Source: CAYUTA01 sp964447605 (GTDB lineage Bacteria > Bacillota > Clostridia > Christensenellales > CAG-138). From it: a stretch of DNA of 13,010 nt. How positions within the stretch are numbered: position 1 is the stretch's first letter; every line of letters starts with the position of its first letter. Positions 1 through 7,466 of the stretch are shown piece by piece. The stretch spans positions 1 through 13,010 of the forward strand of contig CAYUTA010000068.1 in the NCBI GenBank assembly GCA_964447605.1, in the 5' to 3' direction. A program made the position numbers and the translations under genes. Below the pieces are notes generated by a model. It was not told the origin of the DNA. It saw only the letters and a program-made list of their open reading frames with translations, and ran no database searches.

Positions 1-1569
1 CATCTCTAATATGTCGTTGAGCAGATTCAAAAGCGTCTGGCCTGAAAACCGGATTTTTTTCATGTATTCCTTCACTTTTTCCGGTTCCGCCAAATGCTCC
101 TGTACCAAGGTAGACAGGCCGATAATGGCGCTCAGGGGCGTACGCATATCATGGGACATACTGCTGAAAAAGGTCTGTTTTGACTTTTCGCTGCGCAGGG
201 AATTATCCAGCGCTTCTTCCAGCAGCTTTCGCTCCTTGAACGCCTGCTGCTTCTCCTCTTCCACTTCCCGGAAGCAAATAACCACCTCATGGGGGGACAG
301 AGACTCGTCAAAAAGGATGCGGACATTGACCCAGCGGTATTCCGTGCTAAACAAACGCTGAAAATCCCCTCCGAAATCCCGTACCTGTTTGGCCACCAGC
401 TTCCGGATATTTTCAATCGAAAAGCTGCGTATATATTCGTCATAGGCATTTTTTCTATGATTTCAGCCATGGTACTCAACAGATCGGCGTAGGGTCCGCG
501 GTGAGCAATGCGGCTGCGCACATACTCCGAACCCTTGATCATCTCATACGTTTCCTTCTCGTAGTCCACCCGGTAAAGGGCGTAATAGGAATTGCCAAGC
601 GCTCGAACCGTATCGTTTGTCCGTGCGATCTTCGCATTCAGCTTTAGGTTTCTCCATAAGACAATCCCGATTACAAGGACGCAGGCCATAAAAGCAATGC
701 CGAAATAAGTCGTAAATTCTTTCGTTTCAGACAGGATCGAAGAATAGGGAACCGTATAGATCGCAAGCCAGCCGTTTGGCATATCGTACATAGTAGACGT
801 TGCGCTCACAGCCATCCAGATCGATTGACTTGGAATCAAATTTGTCATGTTCGCCGTTTTTGATCTCATCAATCACCCCGTTGATGTGGCTCTGCAGCTG
901 TTCCTTGGTATGGCCGGAATGGAGCATCTGGCTATAGAGAACCCGTCCATTTCGGTCGCATACGTAAAAGGAGGCCTCCTCCGTCATCTCCAGGGGCGTA
1001 TACAGAAATTGAAAATTTTCCGGGTAAATGTCAAAGGCCACCACCGCGTCGGCATCCGCACACTTTTTGGTCACCGTAATGACCGGACGTTTATAAACGC
1101 TGCACTCGTAGATATCCGTAAAAATCACATCGCCGTCCGCCTCCAGCGCCATATTGTACCAGTCCTGCTGCAGATAGTCACACGCAGCAATCCCATTCCA
1201 TGGTTCAACGGTGATAACGGTTCCTTCAAACACCATATAGGGAACGATCGTATCTTCCCCCAGAAAGGCTTGCGCCCGCTCAAAATATCTCCGGAACCAG
1301 TCCTTCATATCTTCTTTGGATTCCTCGTGCCGCATATCCACGCTTTCCGCGGTCAAAAAAATCATCGACTCGTAGACCACCAGATTGCTGTTTGATTCCG
1401 CAGCATAGCTTTTGGCGACGGTGGTCCCCAGGTTCTGCATGTTTTTTAGCAGCTGTGTCCGCAAGGAAACATAGGACAGAGCGCCGACAAGCAGAAGTGC
1501 CGCCAGCATGATGATGTAGATATGCAGATTATAAAAAGAGTGGTTCCATGTCTTTTTTTTACGCATCAT
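1..1569 (-). pseudogene. Membrane sensor histidine kinase (extracytoplasmic sensor, PAS-like, HisKA), frameshifted twice and cut by the window edge
   Basis: Seen: a basic N-terminus and one membrane helix (about residues 5-27 after the start, IYIIMLAALLLVGAL). An extracytoplasmic sensor region of about 230 residues follows, dCache-like in layout, with the ending PNGWLAIYTVPYS. A second membrane helix (FGIAFMACVLVIGIVLW) precedes a PAS-like region, then a dimerisation/H-box, FFSSMSHDMRTPLSAIIGL, with the phospho-acceptor His codon at 153-151. The ATPase domain, and any receiver, lie beyond position 1. The frame is broken twice. Near 785-792 one extra base moves reading into the next frame; without the shift a TGA at 727-729 stops it. 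In a run of six T at 449-454 one base is missing, and the original frame returns and stays open to position 1. The segment between the breaks reads well in the shifted frame. Start chosen at ATG 1569 (or 1566), with GGGAAG 8 nt upstream. Known for the family: autophosphorylation on His and phosphorelay. Inferred: it once fed the HPt and regulator encoded to its right. Sequencing error is the main alternative to a true pseudogene. Confidence 0.8.
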
Positions 1570-1655
1570 AGGCAACGCTTCCCGACCGCGCCGGCAGTTC
1601 TCCCGCAAACGGTCCCTGTATCAATTTCAGCGTTTATGAAAGCTGTGTCGTTCAT
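1566..1655 (-). CDS. Possible 29-residue leader ORF overlapping the kinase start
   Basis: A short ORF starts at ATG 1655 behind a strong GGAGG (about 12 nt upstream of the ATG). It ends in a TGA that overlaps the kinase ATG in an ATGA arrangement. The peptide (MNDTAFINAEIDTG... to KRCL) resembles nothing I recognise and has no signal peptide or membrane helix. The ribosome binding site here is better than the one before the kinase ATG, so the ORF could provide translational coupling. A third frameshift joining it to the kinase N-terminus is another possibility. Evidence is only the start, the ribosome binding site and the overlap. Confidence 0.25.
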   Translation of the reverse strand: MNDTAFINAEIDTGTVCGRTAGAVGKRCL

Positions 1656-1735
1656 ATCCGATTCCCCCTCCAGATTCTACTGCAAGCAAATAAGCCCGTT
1701 ATCCAAACAAATATTACAAGCTTAACAGTTTGCCC

Positions 1736-1977
1736 GGCGCCGTCCGCAGGATGGATTCAGCGCTTTATGCCGCCGCGGGAGGACCCGTACTCCGCGGCCA
1801 TGATGATCACTGATCCGGATAACTTTAAAACCACCAACGACAGCTTCGGGCATATGTCTGGCGACGCGGTGCTCATAGAGGCTGCCGCGCAACTGCAAAA
1901 GCGGTTCCGGGCGGAGGACGTCATCCCCCGCGTTGGAGGGACGCGTTTGGGGTGTTCATCAACACCCTGCGGGGATC
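1736..1977 (+). pseudogene. Decayed GGDEF-domain fragment, inverted paralogous copy of part of the neighbouring regulator
   Basis: Translation of about 1767-1940 gives AAMMITDPDNFKTTNDSFGH and AQLQKRFRAEDVIPRVGG. These match, with few changes, residues about 782-862 of the regulator encoded on the opposite strand at 3314-3554. By eye the nucleotide identity is about 90% (some 21 substitutions in about 230 bp), and most differences are A/T in the regulator and G/C here. A 1-nt deletion near 1938-1941 destroys the GGDEF signature: repaired in silico it would read GGDAF, and as it stands the frame runs into unrelated sequence. There are no upstream GGDEF helices, no start with a ribosome binding site, and the similarity stops near 1977. 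It cannot encode a working diguanylate cyclase. It is a relic of a paralogous gene or of a local inverted duplication. Confidence 0.8.
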
Positions 1978-2128
1978 TGCGCCTCCCCGGACAAAATGGT
2001 TACACATACTCGACACCGTTTCATCCACACAGTGCAAAAAGGCGGTGTAAAATATGATAAAAAAGATGGACGGCAGGCACGCCGCCGCAACCCAGACCGC
2101 TACGCCATTTGCTCCTCTGCTTTTCTTT

Positions 2129-2156
2129 AAGGGCCCTCATGCCGGGCGCTCCTTTT
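2129..2156 (+). terminator. Weak terminator-like hairpin on the plus strand
   Basis: AAGGGCCC and GGGCGCTCC pair around a 7-nt loop, with one G-G mismatch, and are followed by TTTT. It would terminate plus-strand transcription running in from the GGDEF relic toward the 3' end of the regulator gene. The minus-strand version has no T run, so it is not a good terminator for the regulator. The rest of 1978-2163 shows no gene I can support. Confidence 0.3.
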
Positions 2157-2163
2157 CCGCCGG

Positions 2164-5100
2164 CTACGAGTCTTTATAGGGCGTGATGTCATGGCAGGAA
2201 AGCAGGCAGGCGTCCTGACCGGCCCAATGGATCATGGACGCGTCCGCAATGGACCATACCTTTAAAACCGGGTTGTAGATCTCCATTGTGTTATTGACCG
2301 TTTTTCTGATGTTCCGGGCCGGACAGACGGCACAGGGCGTATTCCGCCGGAAAAAGGCCTCGTAGCAATGCATGCCGATCTTCACGTCCGGAGTCATTTT
2401 ATAGGTTTTTGCGTTGATATAGCGCATCTCAAACGTGTCCGGATCGATTACATAAATCCAGGAATTCTGGGTGTCCAATACCGTTTGCAGGCTTTGCGCC
2501 TCTGCCAGCATGCGGTCCTGCGCGCGCTTTTTGAGCAGGAAGACGGACAGCAACTCGGAAACAAAGGAGAGCACATCAATCTGATTCTGCGTCCACAATC
2601 TGCGCCCGCCGCAGTCGTCAAAGCCGACAAATCCGACAAACTTTCCGTCGTTGAGGATGGCGCACTGCAGCAGGGACCGGATGCCCTGCTTTTCCAGAAT
2701 TGCACGTTGATTTTGGGGCAGTGTGGAAATATCGGTACAATAAAATATCCCGTATTCATTGAAGTTTTCACGATAATTCTCGCCCAGCTCCGCATAGCTC
2801 ACCCGCTGCAGGAGCTCAATTGCCGATGAAACGCCCTGATCGTACCATTCAAAGGTGTTGTTGCAACAGGCGCCGTCTTCGGAATCCTCAAAAATATACG
2901 CGCGGCTGACCCGGTATGTCCGCCCAATCAACTGCAGGACCGAGCGGATGGCCGACACCACGTCAGTGGCCTGATACAAAATCTGAAATGCCTGTTGACC
3001 CAGGTTGGCGGTGTCCAAAAGGGAGGTCTCGTCGAACTCAAGCCGGGTGTTGGCTGCCGCGGGATGCTGCGCGCCCAGGCCAAAGGCTTTGGACATCATC
3101 TGCTCATCATACAGCGCAAACCTGTTTTTTCCCTGTGCCTTGGCGTGGTAGAGGGCCCGGTCGCAGCACTGGAACAGTTCCTGAAAACTGGCCGCATCCT
3201 CTGGAAAGCACGCGATGCCCACGCTGCAGGAAAGGGGACAATTGCGCAGTTCGTCGGCCAGGACGTCTTGAATCGATGCGACGAGATTTTCCGCCCGGCC
3301 CGATAGCGTGCTTCGATCCCGCAGGGTGTTGATGAACACCAAAAACTCGTCTCCCCCAATGCGGGAGATGACGTCCTCCGCCCGGAACCGCTTTTGCAGT
3401 TGCGCGGCAACCTCTATGAGCACCGCGTCGCCAAACATATGCCCGAAGCTGTCGTTGATGGTTTTAAAGTTGTCCAAATCAATGATCATCATGGCTGCGA
3501 AGCACGGTTCCTCCCGCGGCTGTATAAAGTGCTGAATCCGTCTGCGCGCGGCGCTTATGTTATACAAACGGGTTAGATGATCCCGCTCGGTCTTATCCAC
3601 AAGGTCCTGCGCGTGACGTTTTTCACTGTCGATATCCAGGATCACCCCGACGGCCTTGACCGGCTTGCCGGTATCGTTGAATTGCGTGGTCGCCCGGATG
3701 CGGCACCAGATATATCGGCCGTCCGCATTGGCGATACGCAACTCGATTTCCCCATATGCCGCGCCGGCGGTCACATCGTCCATGAGTTTTAAAAATCTGG
3801 GCGTATCCTCCGGCATGATGTGAGAAGCCTGGGGAATCCGCAGGCCGATTTCGGCCGAAACCGGTTGATAGCCGAATTTTTTGACCCAGTTGGAGGAATA
3901 GAATATTCTGTCCTGCTGAATATCCCATTCAAAAATGATATCGTTGGTCTGATCCATGATGATCTGGTGGCGTTCCATCGTCAGTCGCAGCTGTTCCTGC
4001 TCCCGCTTGGTTTGCGTAATATCGATCAGGATGCAATTTATGTATTCAATGCCGTCGTTTCCGGTAAACAGCCTGCTTTTGTCCAGTACCCACAGGACCT
4101 GCGCGTCTTTGGTCACCACCCGGTATTCCATCTCAAACATATTCTGCACGGATATCTGCCGCCGGAACTGCCGGAGGACATTCTGACGGTCATCGGGATG
4201 AATCAGCTGCATAAAACGGTTTTCAAAGGTTTGCGCAAGCTCTTCCCGGCTGTAGCCCAAAAGGGAAAGGATGCTGTCGTTGGCATGAACGATGGTAAAC
4301 CACTGATCGTTGTAACATTGCTGAATACCGATCATGGAAATGTCCACGGAAGGAACTACACGGGCTTCTTCCGCGCCGGCGACGGAGTCTGTCTGCTCCA
4401 GGTCACGCCACACCAAAAGAATCCCATGCTGTCTGGGATCGTCTATATTGATCCGCAGGATGGATAGCTCATGCCAGACGTATTTGCCGGAAGCATGGTC
4501 GAGTATCCGGTATCTTTGAGAGCGCTTCATTGCGCCGCTTGCCAAAAACGCCGCGATCACACGCGCCTGCAGAGCACTCCGCCTGTCGTCCGGATGCACG
4601 GCCTTTTCCACAAAAGCCTGATACGACTCTTCAAACAGCCCGCCGGAGCGCATGAGGTCAAAATTATTGTTTTTGGTATACACAAGATGATAGACGCCGC
4701 TGTCGATATCCACCTCCATAACGGTGGAGTTTTCATATCGAAGCATGGCAAAGTACTTCATCCGGCCCAGCTCAAGGGTATTTTCCGCGTCCTGTTTATA
4801 AAGAACCGATTGGATCATCTGTTCAAAACCGGTGTTGGGGGGCATGCCGTCGGCATAGTCCCGCGTCAGTTCGGCAAAGACTTCCCGAACGTTTTTGAAG
4901 CACTCCAGCAGCCGGGGGGAAAACGTGCCGCATTCGCCGTTCAGGATCATGTTATAGGCTTTTTCCGGGGAGAACGCCTTTTTGTATATCCGGTCGGCGG
5001 TCAGGGCGTCATACGCGTCGGCAACGCCGACCGCCTGGGCGCAAATGGGGATGTTTTCCCCCTTGAGCCCGTCTGGATACCCGTTGCCGTCCCAGCGCTC

Positions 5101-5898
5101 ATGGTGATAGCGGCAGATATTATACGCATATTGCAGATATTCCTCGTCGTGCATCCGGTCAAGGCCGGCCAGGATTTCGCAGCCTTTTTCCGAATGGGTT
5201 TTCATCCGTTCATACTCTTCGGCCGTCAGGGGGCCGGGTTTGTTGAGGATTGCGTCGGGAATGCTGATCTTGCCGATGTCGTGCAGGGCGGCGGCGCTGG
5301 CAATCACGCCGATTTTCCGCTCGTCAAGGCCGTATTCCGGGTAATTGTTCATCACGTCTTCCAAAAGTACCTTGGTAAACATTCGGATGCGCAGGACATG
5401 CTGCCCGGATTCGATGCTCCGGTGCTCGATGACGGAGGACAGGGCGTCCAACAAAACCGCCTTGGACTCCCGCAGGTTGATCGCCTGCTCCTCCACAAGG
5501 TCTTCCAGATGCAGCTTATGCCGGTTTAATTCCACCACGTTTTTAACCCGCCGCCGCACCACATACGGTTCAAAGGGCTTCATTACAATGTCCGAAGCGC
5601 CCAGGTCAAAAGCGCGGACCTCGTTTTCCGAGGAATCCTGCGCGGTGATTACGATGACCGGGATCACATCCAGTAACCCGCCGCGGGCCATCTCGATCAT
5701 GACCGCATAGCCGTCTTTGACCGGCATAACGATATCCAGCAGCGCAGCGGCAATCGTATCCTTATATTGATGGAGCAGCATGAGCGCCTGCTCGCCGTTT
5801 TCCGCCTCCAGAAGATTGTATTCCTCCTCAAACAGCGAACGGAGAATGGTGCGGTTGATCTCCATGTCGTCGACAATCAAGAGCGTATTCCGGTTCAT
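2164..5898 (-). CDS. Composite response regulator: REC, HD-GYP, PAS repeats, GGDEF, GAF, PAS (cyclic-di-GMP turnover)
   Basis: A 1244-residue cytoplasmic protein with no membrane helix. Residues 1-120 are a receiver: D10/D11, phospho-acceptor D55 in LLDIVMP, T85 and K107 in MKPFEP. Residues about 145-345 are a complete HD-GYP domain: HDIGK with H206-D207, H235, H265-H266, and GNGYP ending at 275. This family hydrolyses cyclic-di-GMP. About 385-510, 520-640 and 645-765 are PAS-type sensor segments (VHPDDR and IHPDDR motifs). About 775-945 is GGDEF: the signature is intact at 848-852, and an inhibitory-site RxxD (RAED, 839-842) sits five residues before it. The diguanylate cyclase is therefore probably active and product-inhibited. 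About 970-1125 is GAF-like, and 1130-1240 is a last PAS with a CxxCP motif. The ATG at 5898 has AGGGGGG just upstream and overlaps the HPt stop by 4 nt, so the two are translationally coupled. Inferred: phosphorylation of D55 by the HPt relay and ligands at PAS/GAF set the balance of synthesis and hydrolysis. Net activity cannot be read from sequence. Confidence 0.93.
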   Translation of the reverse strand: MNRNTLLIVDDMEINRTILRSLFEEEYNLLEAENGEQALMLLHQYKDTIAAALLDIVMPVKDGYAVMIEMARGGLLDVIPVIVITAQDSSENEVRAFDLGASDIVMKPFEPYVVRRRVKNVVELNRHKLHLEDLVEEQAINLRESKAVLLDALSSVIEHRSIESGQHVLRIRMFTKVLLEDVMNNYPEYGLDERKIGVIASAAALHDIGKISIPDAILNKPGPLTAEEYERMKTHSEKGCEILAGLDRMHDEEYLQYAYNICRYHHERWDGNGYPDGLKGENIPICAQAVGVADAYDALTADRIYKKAFSPEKAYNMILNGECGTFSPRLLECFKNVREVFAELTRDYADGMPPNTGFEQMIQSVLYKQDAENTLELGRMKYFAMLRYENSTVMEVDIDSGVYHLVYTKNNNFDLMRSGGLFEESYQAFVEKAVHPDDRRSALQARVIAAFLASGAMKRSQRYRILDHASGKYVWHELSILRINIDDPRQHGILLVWRDLEQTDSVAGAEEARVVPSVDISMIGIQQCYNDQWFTIVHANDSILSLLGYSREELAQTFENRFMQLIHPDDRQNVLRQFRRQISVQNMFEMEYRVVTKDAQVLWVLDKSRLFTGNDGIEYINCILIDITQTKREQEQLRLTMERHQIIMDQTNDIIFEWDIQQDRIFYSSNWVKKFGYQPVSAEIGLRIPQASHIMPEDTPRFLKLMDDVTAGAAYGEIELRIANADGRYIWCRIRATTQFNDTGKPVKAVGVILDIDSEKRHAQDLVDKTERDHLTRLYNISAARRRIQHFIQPREEPCFAAMMIIDLDNFKTINDSFGHMFGDAVLIEVAAQLQKRFRAEDVISRIGGDEFLVFINTLRDRSTLSGRAENLVASIQDVLADELRNCPLSCSVGIACFPEDAASFQELFQCCDRALYHAKAQGKNRFALYDEQMMSKAFGLGAQHPAAANTRLEFDETSLLDTANLGQQAFQILYQATDVVSAIRSVLQLIGRTYRVSRAYIFEDSEDGACCNNTFEWYDQGVSSAIELLQRVSYAELGENYRENFNEYGIFYCTDISTLPQNQRAILEKQGIRSLLQCAILNDGKFVGFVGFDDCGGRRLWTQNQIDVLSFVSELLSVFLLKKRAQDRMLAEAQSLQTVLDTQNSWIYVIDPDTFEMRYINAKTYKMTPDVKIGMHCYEAFFRRNTPCAVCPARNIRKTVNNTMEIYNPVLKVWSIADASMIHWAGQDACLLSCHDITPYKDS
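3314..3554 (-). repeat. Intact partner of the inverted repeat at 1736-1977
   Basis: This stretch of the large regulator gene is the functional partner of the decayed GGDEF fragment. The two copies face opposite ways and are separated by about 1.34 kb (1978-3313), which holds the end of the regulator gene (part of GGDEF, GAF, last PAS). Long stretches match exactly, for example the segments encoding NDSFGH and AQLQKRFRAEDV. The arrangement is a substrate for homologous inversion of the enclosed segment; I have no evidence that it happens. Confidence 0.75.
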
Positions 5899-6260
5899 GT
5901 ATCCCCCCTGGAGTTGACCGGCGTGGACATAAGCTCCCGATACGCCGCCCGCAGCTTCAGATAGGAGCGCCTGGCTGCGGGGTAGTCGCCTTCCTGCAGA
6001 AGCCTGCAGGTTTCGCAGCAGGCCTCGTACAATCGGTTCATGCCGAGGTTGCCGGACACGCCCTTTAATGCATGCGCCGCACTCAGCGCAAGGTCCCAGT
6101 TCTCCTCAGACATGGATTGGCTTACTTTTTGAAAGTTTGCATCCTGCGGGAATCGCAGCAAAAAATGCTCGTAGAGGGAAACGTTTCCGGAAAAACGGCG
6201 AATCGCCCCCTCGGTGTCCACGCCCACCGCTTTCAGTGAATGAAGGATATCCAACTCCAT
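5895..6260 (-). CDS. Free-standing HPt histidine phosphotransfer protein
   Basis: A 121-residue soluble, helical protein. The HPt signature AAHALKGVSGNLG carries the phospho-accepting H63, followed by K66 and G67 as usual. Leu and Ala heptads before and after fit a four-helix bundle, and the length is typical of a single HPt domain. Family role: it carries a phosphoryl group between receiver domains of a hybrid kinase and a response regulator. It is the first gene of a two-gene operon, its TGA overlapping the ATG of the REC-HD-GYP-GGDEF regulator (ATGA), which makes that receiver its likely partner. GGGAAGG lies about 8 nt upstream of the ATG. The nearby kinase (1-1569) is a possible phosphate source, but its receiver is not visible here and its frame is broken. 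Confidence 0.9.
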   Translation of the reverse strand: MELDILHSLKAVGVDTEGAIRRFSGNVSLYEHFLLRFPQDANFQKVSQSMSEENWDLALSAAHALKGVSGNLGMNRLYEACCETCRLLQEGDYPAARRSYLKLRAAYRELMSTPVNSRGDT

Positions 6261-6313
6261 ATTCTTACCTTCCCAACTTTTTCGGCCAATCTTACACGAA
6301 TATTTTTAATTTT

Positions 6314-6342
6314 AGTATAACAACAAATTCGAGGCAAATCAA
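6314..6342 (-). promoter_or_regulatory. Sigma-70/sigma-A-type promoter for the HPt-regulator operon
   Basis: On the minus strand TTGATT (6342-6337) is followed after exactly 17 nt by TATACT (6319-6314). These match TTGACA at 4 of 6 and TATAAT at 5 of 6 positions. The -10 lies about 54 nt upstream of the HPt ATG, in AT-rich DNA that contrasts with the GC-rich surroundings. Assigned by sequence only. Confidence 0.6.
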
Positions 6343-6490
6343 CAGATATAGACCGGAGAACGGGCGCGAGCGCACGCCGGATTTTTACCAAAACCGGTTG
6401 GCCGGACGGGATAACGAAACGGATCCGCGCGGCCGCCGTCAATCCGGCGCGGTTCCACACGGCTCCGGCGCAAGGACGGCGATATCCGGT

Positions 6491-6520
6491 TTGACGGGAG
6501 CAAATCGATTATGGTATGAA
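6491..6520 (+). promoter_or_regulatory. Candidate promoter upstream of the TsaA-like gene
   Basis: TTGACG (6491-6496), an 18-nt spacer and TATGAA (6515-6520) make a moderate match. A second option overlaps the inverted repeat just downstream: TTGTAG (6529-6534), 16 nt, TACAAT (6551-6556). I cannot choose between them. The GC-rich DNA between about 6350 and 6490 shows no gene I can support. Confidence 0.35.
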
Positions 6521-6528
6521 CCTGGGGC

Positions 6529-6555
6529 TTGTAGTATCGCAAACATCAACTACAA
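6529..6555. promoter_or_regulatory. Perfect inverted repeat, possible operator of the TsaA-like gene
   Basis: TTGTAGT (6529-6535) and ACTACAA (6549-6555) are a perfect 7-bp inverted repeat with a 13-nt centre, about 45 nt upstream of the start codon. The right arm overlaps a possible -10 (TACAAT). Half-site length and centre-to-centre spacing of about two helical turns suit a dimeric repressor. No regulator gene is adjacent to it apart from the GntR gene downstream, and I cannot link the two. Confidence 0.45.
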
Positions 6556-6599
6556 TATAGCTATCAGCGCTGAAACGAAACACGAAAGGAGAAACCACA

Positions 6600-7073
6600 A
6601 TGGATTTCAAACTGCATTCGATTGGAAGCATCCGTATAAAGAACGGCGAATTCCGCCTGACGCTCGGCGAAAAATACCGCAAGGCGCTGGGGGGCTTGGA
6701 CGGCTTTGGCCATATTCAGGTGTTGTGGTGGTTTGACGGCCGTGATAACCCGCAGGCCCGCTCGACTCGTGTAGAGTCAAGACCGTACGTCAACGGCCCG
6801 GATACGCTTGGCGCGTTTGCCATGCGCAGCCCATGCCGCCCAAATCCCATTGCGCCGACATGTGTGGGCGTTATCCGCATCGATCATAAACGCGGTGTCG
6901 TTGGCCTCGTCTACATTGACGCCAACGACGGCAGTCCCGTGCTGGATATCAAACCCTATACGCCCAGCCTGGATCGCGTAGGGCGTCCTGTTGTTCCCGC
7001 CTGGTGCGCGCACTGGCCACAAAGCCTTGAGGAGGCCGGCTGTTTCGACTGGGAAAAGGAATTCCATTTTTAG
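6600..7073 (+). CDS. tsaA: TsaA/TrmO-family SAM-dependent methyltransferase-like protein
   Basis: 157 residues, soluble. Recognised by the family pattern in order: an N-terminal IGSIRIKNGEFRLTL strand pair, HIQVLWWFDGRD, MRSPCRPNPIAPTCV, and LVYIDANDGSPVLDIKPYTPSLD. These are hallmark positions of the TsaA-like beta-barrel (RPNPI, DG.PVLDIKPY). The E. coli member TrmO (YaeB) methylates N6 of t6A37 in tRNA with S-adenosylmethionine. Known members with that role can be longer, with an extra C-terminal region missing here, and short single-domain clostridial homologues are of uncertain substrate. The ATG has AAAGGAG 8 nt upstream. It is transcribed alone and divergently from the HPt operon. Family assignment is firm and tRNA specificity is inferred. 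Confidence 0.88.
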   Translation: MDFKLHSIGSIRIKNGEFRLTLGEKYRKALGGLDGFGHIQVLWWFDGRDNPQARSTRVESRPYVNGPDTLGAFAMRSPCRPNPIAPTCVGVIRIDHKRGVVGLVYIDANDGSPVLDIKPYTPSLDRVGRPVVPAWCAHWPQSLEEAGCFDWEKEFHF

Positions 7074-7149
7074 CGATTGATCGGGACCAGAGGAGAACGG
7101 TCCGTTATGCAGGTCTGCCCGGGTCTTATTTCTAAATTTAAAAATTTTA

Positions 7150-7178
7150 TTGACAAAAAAATACCCCATTGCTATATT
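7150..7178 (+). promoter_or_regulatory. Strong sigma-70/sigma-A-type promoter upstream of gntR
   Basis: A perfect TTGACA (7150-7155), a 17-nt spacer and TATATT (7173-7178, 5 of 6) lie in an AT-rich patch. This is the best promoter match in the window. Transcription would begin near 7185, giving a leader of about 280 nt before the GntR start codon. Confidence 0.75.
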
Positions 7179-7189
7179 TTATATAATCA

Positions 7190-7199
7190 TATGTACATA
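7190..7199. promoter_or_regulatory. Palindrome TATGTACATA at the predicted transcription start, candidate GntR operator
   Basis: A perfect 10-bp palindrome centred about 10 nt after the predicted transcription start. Its core, GTAC between T and A flanks, resembles the GT/AC half-sites common to FadR-subfamily operators, though without the usual 3-nt centre. Its place would let the GntR protein encoded next repress its own operon. The match is short, so binding is inferred only. Confidence 0.4.
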
Positions 7200-7466
7200 G
7201 GTTTATGACAATATGCGGTTCAGGTTCAGGCTCAGCCAAAACCGTTGGAACCCTATAACCCCATTTAACAAAGGACCGCAGAACGGGCCCATCATGGCGC
7301 CCGGCAACAACGATAACCGATTTTTAATTGAACATGCCTCTATCACGCGTTTGACAGTAACTTTGATACGGCGCCCAAGCGCTGTATCAGAGAAAAAAAT
7401 GGAAGAGAAACAAATAAAAACTACGCCTGTAGAAAAAAAGGCAATAAACACGGGAGGTAAGCAGTC
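7200..7466 (+). other. Long 5' leader of the gntR transcript with a strong hairpin
   Basis: The 393-bp gap between the TsaA-like gene and gntR contains the promoter, a palindrome and this leader. At 7364-7374 and 7379-7389 TGATACGGCGC and GCGCTGTATCA form an 11-bp stem (one G-U pair) closed by CCAA. No T run follows on either strand, so it is not a standard terminator. It may be an operator, an attenuator stem or an mRNA-stability element. An 85-codon reading frame (7213-7470) crosses the leader and ends in ATGA over the GntR start. It has only a weak ribosome binding site and no recognisable protein character, so I do not call it. I recognise no known riboswitch. Near the TsaA stop a 5-bp stem (GGACC/GGTCC, 7084-7103) lacks a T run. 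Confidence 0.45.

Noticed and set aside
1570..1608. TTG start 13 codons upstream for the kinase
   Set aside because: Two ATG codons at 1569 and 1566 just before the basic and membrane segment fit the family better.
2129..2156. Terminator for the minus-strand regulator gene
   Set aside because: On the minus strand the stem is followed by AAAG, not T; the T run exists only on the plus strand.
4471..5529. 352-codon plus-strand frame inside the regulator gene
   Set aside because: It lies wholly antisense to a well-supported HD-GYP/PAS coding region and has no recognisable family features.
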